Of a stretch of DNA of 64,000 nt, positions 33,606 to 42,223 are shown in pieces; the stretch's first letter is position 1; each line of letters begins with the position of its first letter. The notes under the pieces are model-generated. The model searched no databases. It had not been told where the DNA came from and was given only the letters and a program-made list of their open reading frames with translations. The position numbers were made by a program, and so were the translations under genes. Source of the DNA: Rathayibacter sp. VKM Ac-2754 (GTDB lineage Bacteria > Actinomycetota > Actinomycetes > Actinomycetales > Microbacteriaceae); contig NZ_WUCC01000004.1 in NCBI RefSeq assembly GCF_009807095.1, positions 367,505 through 431,504 on the forward strand. The letters are read 5' to 3'.

Positions 33606-35180
33606 ATGGCCTACCTGCTCGCGGACGCGCTCCGCGACCCCCTCCTCTCGGCCTCGCTGCCCGAGGTCGTCGCCGGGGGCGCCTCGGCCGATCGGGCGCT
33701 GATCCGCTGGGCGCACGCGAGCGAGCAGCTCGACATCGCCCCCCTCCTCCTGGGTGGCGAGCTGCTGCTGATGGAGGGCGCGCTCCTCTCGACCGACCAG
33801 GACCCCGCGGAGTGCCGGCGCTACGTGGAATCCCTGGTCGAGGCTCGCGTCGGGGCGCTCGCCGTCGAGCTCTCGCCGCGACTGCCCGCAGTGCCGGCGC
33901 CGATCGTGGCCGCCGCCGACGAGCGGGGCCTCCCGGTGATCGCCCTCTCGCGCCGGGTGCCGTTCGTGCAGGTCTGCGAGAGCATCAACACGCACCTCAC
34001 CGAGCAGAAGTTCCGGAGCCTCCGGCTGGCGGACAGACTGTCCGCCCTGCTCAGCGACGCAGCCGCCGCCGACGCGGGCATCGGCGAGCTGCTCCGCGTG
34101 GTCTCGATTGCGACCGGCGCCTCCGCCTCGCTGGTCTCGCTCACGGGGGAGGAGATCGCGCGCGCCTCGCCGGGGCGCGGGGTCGACGACGCGCCGACGG
34201 CCGGCACCTTCTCGAACGTGCTGCGGTCGGGCGACTCGCTGCTCGGGACGCTGCACCTGCGCGCCCACGAGGCCGCCGATCTGCACTCGGTCGCCGTCGC
34301 GCTCGATCGCGCGCCGGACGTGCTGGCGATCGCGCTGCTGCGGCACCGTCCGCCGTCGGTCACCGAGCGGCTCACCGCGCAGCTGTTCACCGTCGCGACG
34401 GCCGAGCAGTCGCGGGCGGAGGCTGCGGCCGACCTGCAGATCGACGCCTTCCTGGGCAGGCTGGGTGCCTCCTCGCGCGAGCGCTACCTCGGGGTGTGGG
34501 CCGACACCGGGCACGACGACCGCGTGCTCCGCGCCCTCCGCGAGCTGCTCGGGGGCGTCGGAGCCGACCCCGGGCCGGTGCTCTGCGTGGTCGGCGCCGA
34601 GGTCCTGGCGCTGCTGCCGTTCGGCGGGGCGGCCGCGATGGAGGAGGGGCGCGCGACCCTCCTCGACCGCGGGGCGGCGCTCGGCGGCGGGTCCGGTGCC
34701 CTGGTCTGCGTCGGCAGCGGGCTCGGCGACCAGCGGCGGGTCCAGCGCGAGCTGTCGGAGGTGCGGGGCGTCCGCGACTGGGCGCCGGCGGGCGGCGGAG
34801 TGGTCGACTCCCGCCAGCACCGCCTGGCGCGCTTCGCGAGCTCGCTGCACGGAGACGTCGAGGCCGACGACCTGATCGAGGAGGTGCTCGGGGCGCTGCG
34901 GGACGACCAGCTCGTTACCCTCGAGGCGTTCGCCTCGCACTGGGGGAGCAAGACCGCGACCGCCGCCGCTCTCGGCATCGGCCGCCAGACGCTCTACGAC
35001 CGCCTCGACCGGATCGAGTCGCTGATCGGCCCGCTCGACTCGTCCCCGGCGCGCACCCGCGTCGTCATGACCGCGGTCTTCCTGGACCAAGCCCGCGCGG
35101 CGCTGCCCCCGACCGCGCCGGCGCCCCGCCGCGCGTTCCCGCCGCCGTCTTCCCTACCCACCACTCAAAAGTTGCGGTAG
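33606..35180 (+). CDS. PucR-family transcriptional regulator
   Basis: DNA-binding regulator of 524 aa. The N-terminal PucR domain starts MAYLLADALRDPLLSASLPEVVAGG. A middle region (about 140-420) resembles a degenerate GAF/GGDEF-like sensory part. The C-terminal HTH (about 435-490) has TLEAFASHWGSKTATAAALGIGRQTLYDRLDRIESLIG, the standard PucR-C helix-turn-helix. GAGAGGA lies 9 nt before the ATG. It is divergent from the transporter-amidohydrolase pair it probably controls. The last codons (QKLR and the stop TAG) come from a palindromic repeat, so the C-terminal tail is imposed by that element and unlikely to be functional. Confidence 0.9.
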   Translation: MAYLLADALRDPLLSASLPEVVAGGASADRALIRWAHASEQLDIAPLLLGGELLLMEGALLSTDQDPAECRRYVESLVEARVGALAVELSPRLPAVPAPIVAAADERGLPVIALSRRVPFVQVCESINTHLTEQKFRSLRLADRLSALLSDAAAADAGIGELLRVVSIATGASASLVSLTGEEIARASPGRGVDDAPTAGTFSNVLRSGDSLLGTLHLRAHEAADLHSVAVALDRAPDVLAIALLRHRPPSVTERLTAQLFTVATAEQSRAEAAADLQIDAFLGRLGASSRERYLGVWADTGHDDRVLRALRELLGGVGADPGPVLCVVGAEVLALLPFGGAAAMEEGRATLLDRGAALGGGSGALVCVGSGLGDQRRVQRELSEVRGVRDWAPAGGGVVDSRQHRLARFASSLHGDVEADDLIEEVLGALRDDQLVTLEAFASHWGSKTATAAALGIGRQTLYDRLDRIESLIGPLDSSPARTRVVMTAVFLDQARAALPPTAPAPRRAFPPPSSLPTTQKLR

Positions 35181-35378
35181 TCGAGCGCGAGTACCGCAAC
35201 TTTCGGAGTGTGGAAGGTTTCACCTGCGCGAGGTCAGGGTGAGGCGCGTCGAGACGCCAGAAGTCGTCGTAGTCGGTGCTCGAGCACGACAACTTCTGCG
35301 GAGTGATCCGGCGGTTCCGGCCAGGGCGCCCCATTCCTCAGAAGTTGCGGTAGTCGAGCGCGACTACCGCAACTTCTG
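35167..35378. repeat. Palindromic repeat family A, cluster of three copies
   Basis: Copy 2 at 35169-35202 (one mismatch in the right arm), a diverged copy 3 at 35258-35298 centred on TGCTCGAGCA with outer CAGAAGT/ACTTCTG, and copy 4 at 35339-35378 with an 18-bp perfect stem (CAGAAGTTGCGGTAGTCG, loop AGCG). They fill most of the 216-bp gap between two convergent genes. The arrangement resembles mosaic clusters of REP elements. Confidence 0.9.
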
Positions 35379-35396
35379 GAGGGTGGGAGGTCTCGG

Positions 35397-35600
35397 TCAG
35401 GCCTCGTCGGCGGTGAGCTCGGTGTCGGTCTCGTCGGCGCGGTCGCGGAGTGCGTCGGCCATGGCGCCCGCGCCCTCGGAGCCGTGGTCCTGGTCGACCT
35501 GCTCGATGAGGCCGCCCAGCTTCTCGTCGTTGCTCGCGTCGTCGGCGCCGTCCATGACGGGCTGGTCCTGCTCGGGCTGGTTCTTCTCGCTCTGGCTCAT
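35397..35600 (-). CDS. Small acidic protein of unknown function
   Basis: Protein of 67 aa from the ATG at 35600 (MSQSEKNQPEQDQ), preceded by GGAGAGG. It is very acidic and Gln/Asp/Glu-rich, with no hydrophobic segment, Cys or known motif, and is probably disordered. The second half (GGLIEQVDQDHGSEGAGAMADALRDRADE) could form a helix. It stands alone between a regulator and a beta-helix gene. Actinobacteria carry many such short acidic proteins, sometimes stress-induced; nothing here allows a function. Confidence 0.65.
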   Translation of the reverse strand: MSQSEKNQPEQDQPVMDGADDASNDEKLGGLIEQVDQDHGSEGAGAMADALRDRADETDTELTADEA

Positions 35601-35689
35601 CGTCGCCTCTCCGTGCGCCGGAGATCGGCCGCACGTCTCCGACGCTACGGATCGCGGGCGCCGGGCGCCGGAGGTTGACGCCGCGGCGA

Positions 35690-37333
35690 TCACTCCTGCT
35701 TGATCAGCGTGACCGTCACCGGCGTGCTGTTCGCGGTGTTGCCGGCGGCGTCCGTCGCCCGGGCCGTCAGCGGGAACGTCCCGACGATTCCGACCGTGCT
35801 GGCGGTCAGCGACCAGGTCGACTCGCCGGTCTGCACCGCGTCGCCGACCTTGAGCGTGCCGACGTAGAACGCGACGGCCGTCACTCCGGTGTCATCGGTC
35901 GCCTCGACGCTCGCGGTCGTGATGCCCTTGATCACGGCGCCGTCGAGCGGCGAGGTGATCTCGACCGACGGTGCCGTCGTGTCCTCCTCGGGCGCCTCCG
36001 GCTGCGACGGGCCGGTGGAGGTCGGCGTCGGCACGGGCGTCGTCGCGGTCGGCTTCGGCGTCGGAGTCGCGCTGGGCTCCTCGGTCGGCTCCGCCGTGGG
36101 CTCCGTGGTCGGGACGGCCGTCGGGGTGGTCGTCGCCGTGCTCGTCGGAGCAGGGGCCGGGGTGCCCGAGGAGCCGGCCGAGTCGGCGCCCGCGATGTTC
36201 TTCGCGAAGGCCTGTCCGTCGATGTCCCTCGCGGCGGGAGCGCTCGAGCCCCAGCCGGCGATGACGGCGTCGTTCCCGCTGACGAGGTGCAGGTCGCCGC
36301 CGTCCTCGTCCACGAAGCGCGGCGAGCCCTGCACGTTGCCCTGCTGGTTCAGCAGCGCGGGAGCGGCGCACATCTTGGTGTTCCAGGTCGCGACGATCGT
36401 GTTGGTCATCGGGCTGTCGCACGCGGCGAGGTAGCTGACGATGTTGCGGTCGAAGGTCGTGTTCGCGGCCCCGCCGACGCGCAGCGAGCCGTCGACGAAC
36501 GTGTTGTTGCGGATCAGCAGGTCGCTGGCCGACGCCTCGCGGAAGTCGGCGGCCGAGCCTCCGCGGCACTGCGCCGTCTTGACGATGCAGCTCTGCACGA
36601 AGTTGGACTCGACGGTGATGTCGCTCATGCCGTCGCCCGCGCCCGGCGAGAAGATGATGCCCGCGTTGTAGCAGTTCGAGAGGTGGTTGCCGCGGATGGT
36701 GACGCCGTTGCTCTCGAAGACCTGCACGCAGTCGGCGTGCAGCCCGTTGTTCTTGTCCTGGTCGTAGTCGCGCACCGTGTTGTTCTCGATGAGCACGTCG
36801 GACGCGCCGCCGACCTGGATGCCGTCGATCGACGAGCCGTTCCGGAACGACGAGTCGCGGACGACCGCGCCGTCGTTGCGGACGAAGAGGCCGCCGCCGT
36901 CGAAGCTCGAGGACTCGACTATCTGGTCGGCGCCGTAGAGGTAGAACGTCACCGCGACCGAGATCCTCGACCAGACCACGTGGGACACGTAGCTCTTGAC
37001 CCGGTCGAACACCGGCGAGGCGCCGGGGGCGGGGGTCACGAGCAGGGGAGCGGCGGCCGTGGCCCTGCCGCCCTTGAGGTTCACGTCGGGGTAGGTGCCC
37101 GAGGTCAGCAGGACGGTGCTGCCGGCCGGCGCGTCCTGCACGCCGACGGCGAGGGTGCAGGGGGCGCTCTGGGTGCAGGTGGTCCCCGAGCCGGTGGGGG
37201 AGGTCCAGCGGTCGGCTCCGGCGGCGTTCGCCGCGGGGGCGACGAACAGCGTCGCGAGGAGGACGGAGAGCGCGAGGAGGACGGCGCTCAGGGATCGGTG
37301 CGGCGAGAGTCTCGGGGGGAGGGCTCGGGACAT
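35690..37333 (-). CDS. Secreted right-handed beta-helix protein with Pro/Thr stalk and Ig-like C-terminal domain (paralog 2)
   Basis: Exported protein of 547 aa. Signal peptide at 1-37 (SLSAVLLALSVLLATLFVA then ANAAG). The beta-helix part (about 40-390) matches paralog 1 nearly block for block: WTSPTGSGTTC, TVLLTSGTYPDVNLKGGRA, ASDLLIRNNTFVDGSLRVGG, FDRNIVSYLAACDSPMTNT, LLNQQGNVQG. A Pro/Thr/Glu stalk (about 391-441) is more acidic than in paralog 1, and an Ig-like domain (450-547) opens PSVEITSPLDGAVIKG. Order, length and spacing show the pair arose by duplication. A carbohydrate-binding or -cutting role near the polysaccharide locus is likely; no catalytic residues are assigned. Confidence 0.86.
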   Translation of the reverse strand: MSRALPPRLSPHRSLSAVLLALSVLLATLFVAPAANAAGADRWTSPTGSGTTCTQSAPCTLAVGVQDAPAGSTVLLTSGTYPDVNLKGGRATAAAPLLVTPAPGASPVFDRVKSYVSHVVWSRISVAVTFYLYGADQIVESSSFDGGGLFVRNDGAVVRDSSFRNGSSIDGIQVGGASDVLIENNTVRDYDQDKNNGLHADCVQVFESNGVTIRGNHLSNCYNAGIIFSPGAGDGMSDITVESNFVQSCIVKTAQCRGGSAADFREASASDLLIRNNTFVDGSLRVGGAANTTFDRNIVSYLAACDSPMTNTIVATWNTKMCAAPALLNQQGNVQGSPRFVDEDGGDLHLVSGNDAVIAGWGSSAPAARDIDGQAFAKNIAGADSAGSSGTPAPAPTSTATTTPTAVPTTEPTAEPTEEPSATPTPKPTATTPVPTPTSTGPSQPEAPEEDTTAPSVEITSPLDGAVIKGITTASVEATDDTGVTAVAFYVGTLKVGDAVQTGESTWSLTASTVGIVGTFPLTARATDAAGNTANSTPVTVTLIKQE

Positions 37334-37390
37334 GGCGGGGGATTCCGTTCGACTCGTGCTGGCGAGGGAGTGGCCCGGAGTCGGCAGGCG

Positions 37391-37429
37391 GCCCGGGGCC
37401 GGCCTCTCCTGAGGGAGGCGGCCCCGGGC
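37391..37429 (-). terminator. Hairpin terminator of the subtilase gene
   Basis: GCCCGGGGCC-G-GCCTC (37391-37406) pairs with GAGGCGGCCCCGGGC (37415-37429), 15 bp with a single bulge and an 8-nt loop, 96 nt after the subtilase stop and before the beta-helix gene on the same strand. Confidence 0.75.
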
Positions 37430-37524
37430 GCGTACGGCGTTCCGGGCGGGCGGTGCGTCTGGTGGTCGTCGTGCGCTGCGGGCGATGCGGTGCCGTGGTC
37501 GCGGTCAGTCGGTGGCGGAGGAGA

Positions 37525-39360
37525 TCAGTTCTTGATGACCAGGGTGATCGACGCGCTGGTGCCGATGTTGCCGGCGGCGTCGGTCGCCTTGGCGACGACG
37601 ACGTAGGTCGCGTTGGGCCAGGTCTTGCTGTTGGCCGTCAGCGTCCAGGTGCCGTCGGCCTGCTTCACCGCGTTGCCGAGCTTGGTCGAGCCCGACCAGA
37701 AGGCGACCGAGGAGACCCCGACGTTGTCGCTGGCGTTGGCCACGAGGGTCACGGTGCCGGTGACGGTCGTCTGGCTGGCGGGTGAGACGATCTGCGCCTG
37801 CGGCTTGACGGTGTCGGTCCCCGCGGTGGGCGTCGCGGTCGGAGTCGCGGTCGCGGTCGGAGCGACCGTCGGCTTGGGTGTCGCGGTCGCGGTCGCGGTG
37901 GGCGTCGGCGTCGGCGTCGCGGTGGGCGTCGCGGTCGGCTTCGGGGTCGCGGTGGCGGTCGGCGTCGCGGTCGGCGTGGCCGTGGGGGTCGCGGTGGGCG
38001 TGGCCGTGGCCGTGGGCGTGGCCGTCGGGGTGGGTGTCGGTGCGGTGACCGTGCCGGCCGGGACGGTGCTCACGCCGTAGCCGTAGTAGCGGCCGGAGAC
38101 GGGCCGGGTCGGGTCGCCGGCGAAGGTGCGGCCGCGGTCGACCGTGGCCGACTTGGCCTGGGCGATCACCGTGCTGATGACCTGCGCGGGGGCCTTGCCG
38201 ACGCAGGCTCCGCCGGAGGCGAGGCAGTCGAGGACGACACCGGAGGCGGCGGCCGTCGACATGCTCGTGCCGGTCTGGATGTAGGCGTAGGTGTTGCCCT
38301 TCTTCGTCGTGTACGGGCACGTGCCGGGGGCGGCGATGGTGTGCGCGGCGTCGGCGGTCGAGGCGAAGTTGCTGTTGATCGTGTAGTTGTCGTCCTTCGT
38401 CGTCACTCCGGAGCAGGGCACGGGTGCGAGCGAGCCGGGCTTGCCGTCGTAGTTGGCGAAGTTGGTGACGGCGAGCACCTCGTCGTAGGCGGCGGGGATG
38501 TAGCCCGCGAGGTCGGCGGTCGAGTTGCCGGCGGCGGACACGATGGTCACGCCCTTCGCGGCCAGGTCGCAGACCGACTGGTGGATCGCGTCGCCGTTCG
38601 TGCGGCCGCAGTTCTTGTCGTCGGCGCCGTTCGTGGCGAGCGACATGTTGACGACCTTGATGTTGTAGGTCGCGGCGTTCTGCGACACCCAGTCGAGAGC
38701 GCACATCAGGGTCGAGATCGTGCCCTTGTTGTTCGCGTCGAGGGCGCGGACCGAGTAGACCGGAGCACCGGGGGCGACGCCCACGGTCCCCGAGCCGTTG
38801 TCGAGAGCGGCCATGTAGCCGGACACGCCGGTGCCGTGGCCGTTGGCGTCGTCGGCGGTACCGGAGCCGAAGCAGTTGACCTGCTTGGCCAGGTTGTAGT
38901 CGGAGTGGCTGCTCACGCCGGAGTCGATGACCGCGACGGCGGGGCCGTTCCACGAGGTGACGCCATCGCCGGCGAGCACGGGGGCCTTGTCGGCCTCGGC
39001 CGTGAGCACGTGCGAGGGGGTGGTCTGCGCAGCGCCGTCGACGACCTGGTCGGCGGGCGACAGTGCGAGGACGCGGCTGTCGGCGGCGAGGACCGCGTGC
39101 TGGCGGGCGGTGAGCGTCGCGGTGAACCCGGCGACGCCTCCGCCGTAGGACTGGTCGAGCGTGATGCCCAGTGCGCGCACGAGGCTGGTCGAGACCGCGC
39201 TGGAGTCGACGGTGACGACGTAGCGTCCGGCGTCGGCCGCCTGCGCGGGAGCGGCGGTGGCCAGCACTCCCGAGGCGATCAGTGCTGTCACAGCGGTGGC
39301 GGTCAGGAGGCGGCGCAGCCGTCCGGCGGGACGGAGCGACGAGGTGGAGCGAGAGGTCAC
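37525..39360 (-). CDS. Secreted S8 subtilisin-like serine protease with Pro/Thr stalk and Ig-like domain
   Basis: Exported protease of 611 aa from the GTG at 39360; a TTG at 39492 is possible but would add 44 residues before the signal peptide. Signal peptide about 1-41 (RLRRLLTATAVTALIAS then APAQA). Residues 45-110 form an I9-type propeptide (YVVTVDSSAV...AVLAADSRVLAL). The catalytic triad is Asp146 (AVIDSGVSSH), His175 (NGHGTGVSGYMAA) and Ser366 (GTSMSTAAASG), with oxyanion Asn279 (SAAGNST). A TPTATPT stalk (about 438-515) leads to an Ig-like domain (517-611, opening PQAQIVSPASQTTVTG) shared with the two beta-helix proteins. It has no sorting signal. The protease may process surface proteins or degrade external ones. 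Confidence 0.92.
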   Translation of the reverse strand: MTSRSTSSLRPAGRLRRLLTATAVTALIASGVLATAAPAQAADAGRYVVTVDSSAVSTSLVRALGITLDQSYGGGVAGFTATLTARQHAVLAADSRVLALSPADQVVDGAAQTTPSHVLTAEADKAPVLAGDGVTSWNGPAVAVIDSGVSSHSDYNLAKQVNCFGSGTADDANGHGTGVSGYMAALDNGSGTVGVAPGAPVYSVRALDANNKGTISTLMCALDWVSQNAATYNIKVVNMSLATNGADDKNCGRTNGDAIHQSVCDLAAKGVTIVSAAGNSTADLAGYIPAAYDEVLAVTNFANYDGKPGSLAPVPCSGVTTKDDNYTINSNFASTADAAHTIAAPGTCPYTTKKGNTYAYIQTGTSMSTAAASGVVLDCLASGGACVGKAPAQVISTVIAQAKSATVDRGRTFAGDPTRPVSGRYYGYGVSTVPAGTVTAPTPTPTATPTATATPTATPTATPTATPTATATPKPTATPTATPTPTPTATATATPKPTVAPTATATPTATPTAGTDTVKPQAQIVSPASQTTVTGTVTLVANASDNVGVSSVAFWSGSTKLGNAVKQADGTWTLTANSKTWPNATYVVVAKATDAAGNIGTSASITLVIKN

Positions 39361-39522
39361 GGAGGCCTGTGTGTTTCTGTGCGGCGGGGTGGGGCGATGG
39401 AGCGGAGCGGAGGCGCCGGGCAGGGGTGACCGACGACCGGCCGGCGCGGGGAGGCGCCGAGCGGAGGGCAAAAGGGGGTGGTAATTGCTCAAACTAGCGG
39501 GAGGAAGGTTTCCCGCGCATTA

Positions 39523-39545
39523 CGTTTCCGAGAATTCAGGAAACG
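39523..39545 (-). terminator. Hairpin whose loop holds the stop codon of the polysaccharide operon
   Basis: CGTTTCC (39523-39529) and GGAAACG (39539-39545) pair around a loop containing the TGA of the last glycosyltransferase gene. A second small stem, CGGGA/TCCCG, lies at 39508-39525. This is a likely end of the left operon. Confidence 0.5.
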
Positions 39546-40693
39546 ACACGCGGACGATCTGCCCCCAGAACGAGGCGGTAGACGTCGATCGTCGCTCGTG
39601 CGATGGCGTCCCACTCGAGCGCCGAGAGGTCGGCGCGGCGGTCGGAGTCGAGGCCGTCGACCCACTCGAGCGCCTCGTCGAGCACGGCGCCGTCGAAGCC
39701 GCCGTCGTAGAGCCGCACCCAGTCGGAGCCCACCAGCGCCGCCAGCTCGTGCATCGCGCCGAGATCGGGCACCAGCACGGGGCGGTCGGCCGACACCGCG
39801 AGGATCGCCGATCCGGAGTTCTGGATCGCGGAGTAGGGGAGCACCACGAGATCGCTCGCCCGCAGCCAGAGCGCCATCCGCTCGTCGCTGAGGAAGGAGA
39901 GCTCGAGCCGGATGCGCTCGTCGCCGGCCGCCGCCTCCTCGATCACTCCGCGCAGCGGACCGCGGGCCGGGTTGCCGGCGACCGCGAGCTGCGTGCCGTC
40001 GTCGGCGCGGGCGCGGAACTGCTCGACCAGCGTCGGGATGTTCTTGTAGGGGCGGATCTGCCCGACCGAGACGACCAGGCGGGCGTCGGCGTCGAGCCCG
40101 AGCTCGGCCCGGGCCTCGGCCCGGCTCGGCGAGAAGTCGTAGTCGTGCCGGTAGTGGCCGTGCGGAGTCACGTAGGCGGGCACCGCGGCGAGCTCGGGGT
40201 AGGAGCGGCGCATCGCGGTCACTCCCTCCTGCGAGAGGCAGATGATCGCGTCGAGGTTCTCGGTCAGCACACGGCGGTACCAGTTGCGGAGGAACGGCGT
40301 CGCCCGCTCCTCGTGGGACGCGACGTTGTGCGCGGTCCAGATCAGCCGGGTGCCCCGGAGCCGCGCGATGCGCAGGAAGGCGAAGAAGAAGACCAGCCGC
40401 GCCACGATCCGGTAGCGGCGCACACCGCTGAGGAAGGTGAGGTCGGGCCAGTGCAGGTGCACGACGTCGACCTTCGAGACCAGCAGGCGCAGCCACGACA
40501 GGTCGCGCACCAGCACGCCCTCGGCGGTCATCGCCGTGTACAGGCGGGCGTTGTACGGGTTCGCGTAGCGCGTGCGGAACGCGGGCTCCGCCTCGACCCG
40601 CAGGTGCCGGCTCACGGCGCTCTCGCCCGACAGCAGCGTGCGCAGCCGCGTGGCCAGGCGCGTGCGCAGGGTGCGCGTGCCGCCCGCGATCAT
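39536..40693 (-). CDS. Glycosyltransferase, GT4-like (left polysaccharide operon)
   Basis: Cytoplasmic sugar transferase of 385 aa. The N-terminal domain has VDVVHLHWPDLTFLSG and IWTAHNVASHEER, the acceptor-domain patterns of GT4-type enzymes. The C-terminal donor domain has VVSVGQIRPYKNIPTLVEQF, LAVAGNPARG, and a late DLVVLPYSAIQNSGSAILAVSADRPVLVP, where the usual E-x7-E pair is changed to Ser-x-x-Ala and so is atypical. The ATG at 40693 overlaps the previous gene by ATGA. It is the last gene of the left operon. Donor sugar and linkage are unknown. Confidence 0.85.
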   Translation of the reverse strand: MIAGGTRTLRTRLATRLRTLLSGESAVSRHLRVEAEPAFRTRYANPYNARLYTAMTAEGVLVRDLSWLRLLVSKVDVVHLHWPDLTFLSGVRRYRIVARLVFFFAFLRIARLRGTRLIWTAHNVASHEERATPFLRNWYRRVLTENLDAIICLSQEGVTAMRRSYPELAAVPAYVTPHGHYRHDYDFSPSRAEARAELGLDADARLVVSVGQIRPYKNIPTLVEQFRARADDGTQLAVAGNPARGPLRGVIEEAAAGDERIRLELSFLSDERMALWLRASDLVVLPYSAIQNSGSAILAVSADRPVLVPDLGAMHELAALVGSDWVRLYDGGFDGAVLDEALEWVDGLDSDRRADLSALEWDAIARATIDVYRLVLGADRPRVVS

Positions 40694-41697
40694 CGGGCCG
40701 CCTCCGTCGACGCACCGGAGCCGGGGACGCGGCCGAAGAGGGTGCGCTCGGCCTCGGGGTAGCCGACCCGCCAGTCGCGGCGCTTCTGCCAGACCTCGGT
40801 CCAGGCGCGGCGCTTGCGGCGGGTGGCGGTCTCGAGTCCGGCGCGGACGAGGGCGCCGGCCTGCAGCAGCGCGATGCCGGCGCGGGCGGGCAGCGGCTTC
40901 CACGACAGGCGGATCATCGTGACCTTCCCGGCCATCACCATCGTCATCTTGCGCCCGGAGTTGCCCTCGGTGGCCGCGTCCCGCGTCGAGGCGCCGACGT
41001 CGTGCACGATCACCGCGGAGGGGACGATCACCGGGTGCAGGCCCGCGCGGGCGGCGCGGATCGAGAACTCCGCGTCCTCGCCGTAGAGGAAGAACCGCTC
41101 GTCGAGGCGGCCGACCCGCTCGTACTCGGCGCGCTCCATCAGCAGCAGGCAGCCGGTGATGATCGGCACCTCGCGCACGGTGTCGCGCTGCCAGCCTCCG
41201 AGCGACTCGGGGTCGAGCAGCGGGTTGCCCCGGAACACGGTCGAGAGCATCGTCGCGTAGGTCAGCAGCGACCAGAGCGTGGGCGCTCCCCAGCACGACG
41301 ACGGGTCGACGGTGCCGTCGGGTCGGAGGGTGCGCCCGCCGTAGACGCCGTAGCGCGGGTTCGCGACGGCGAACTCGAGCAGCGCGCGGAACGAGCCGTC
41401 GAGCACGAGCGTGTCGGGGTTGAGCAGCAGCACGTAGCGCTCGGTCGCGGCGGCCACTCCGCGGTTCACGCCGCGCGCGAAGCCGAGGTTGTCGCCCGCC
41501 TCGATCACGGTCGCCTCGGGGTGGGCCGCGCGGATCGCCTCTGCGCTGCCGTCGGCGGAGCCGTTGTCGACCACGATCACGTGCGGCGGCGTCGGGGCGT
41601 CGCCGCGCGGGATCGAGTCGAGGCAGGCGAGGGTCTTCTCGCGGGTGTTGTAGCTGACGACGACGATCGCGAGGCCGGTGTCCGTGGTCTCAGGCAC
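40690..41697 (-). CDS. Glycosyltransferase family 2, rhamnosyltransferase-like
   Basis: GT-A fold enzyme of 335 aa starting at GTG 41697. Residues about 8-130 are the GT2 core: [36 protein letters not shown] (first Asp site), [14 protein letters not shown], and [14 protein letters not shown] (the DxD-like site is Asn-Pro-Asp). [39 protein letters not shown] follows, the signature of the WbbL-type rhamnosyltransferase subgroup. The C-terminal ~70 residues are basic and may touch the membrane. It overlaps both neighbours by a few bases in the same direction. Confidence 0.9.
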   Translation of the reverse strand: MPETTDTGLAIVVVSYNTREKTLACLDSIPRGDAPTPPHVIVVDNGSADGSAEAIRAAHPEATVIEAGDNLGFARGVNRGVAAATERYVLLLNPDTLVLDGSFRALLEFAVANPRYGVYGGRTLRPDGTVDPSSCWGAPTLWSLLTYATMLSTVFRGNPLLDPESLGGWQRDTVREVPIITGCLLLMERAEYERVGRLDERFFLYGEDAEFSIRAARAGLHPVIVPSAVIVHDVGASTRDAATEGNSGRKMTMVMAGKVTMIRLSWKPLPARAGIALLQAGALVRAGLETATRRKRRAWTEVWQKRRDWRVGYPEAERTLFGRVPGSGASTEAAR

Positions 41698-42223
41698 CGG
41701 GGGCCTCCGGACGCTGCCCGATGACCTTGGCGGGCACGCCGCCGGCGATGCAGTTCGCGGGGAGGTCCTTCGTGACGACCGCTCCGGCGCCGACGATCGC
41801 GCCGTCGCCGATCGTGACTCCGGCGACCACCACGACGTTCGCGCCCAGCCAGACGTCGCGGCCGATCACGATGTCGCGCTCGATCTTCGCCTGGTCCATC
41901 ACCGGCGTGCCCTGGACGATCCCGTAGTTCGACGCGGTGACGGTGACGTTCGGCGCCAGCAGGCACTTCTCGCCGAAGGTGATGCGGCCGCTCGTGTTGC
42001 CGGCCCAGACGATCGAGTTCTCGCCGATGTGCGTGCCGGCGCCGAGGGTGATCCGCTCGGCGTTCCTGAAGGACACGTTCGGCGCGAAGGAGACGTCTGC
42101 TCCGCGGGTCAGCCTCGGCACCTGGTCGGCGTGGCTGTACGCGTGGAAGTGCAGCAGGCGCACGGCCTGCAGGTAGGTGCGCACCTTGGTGAGGGTGCGC
42201 AGCGGTCCGCCGCCCTGGCTCAT
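41690..42223 (-). CDS. Left-handed beta-helix O-acetyltransferase (hexapeptide family)
   Basis: Acyl-CoA-dependent sugar or lipid acetyltransferase of 177 aa. The hexapeptide repeats run from about residue 50 ([21 protein letters not shown]) to [36 protein letters not shown], the usual C-terminal closing motif. The catalytic His expected in this fold is not obvious: the segment [12 protein letters not shown] has an Asn where many have His. The protein may still be active, but this should be checked. It overlaps the following GT2 gene by 8 nt and the previous acyltransferase by ATGA. Confidence 0.85.
   Translation of the reverse strand: MSQGGGPLRTLTKVRTYLQAVRLLHFHAYSHADQVPRLTRGADVSFAPNVSFRNAERITLGAGTHIGENSIVWAGNTSGRITFGEKCLLAPNVTVTASNYGIVQGTPVMDQAKIERDIVIGRDVWLGANVVVVAGVTIGDGAIVGAGAVVTKDLPANCIAGGVPAKVIGQRPEAPGA

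Noticed and set aside
25690..38045. GTCGGCGTCGGGGTC-type tracts as CRISPR or satellite arrays
   Set aside because: They lie in frame inside secreted-protein genes as Pro/Thr stalks and have no conserved spacer structure.
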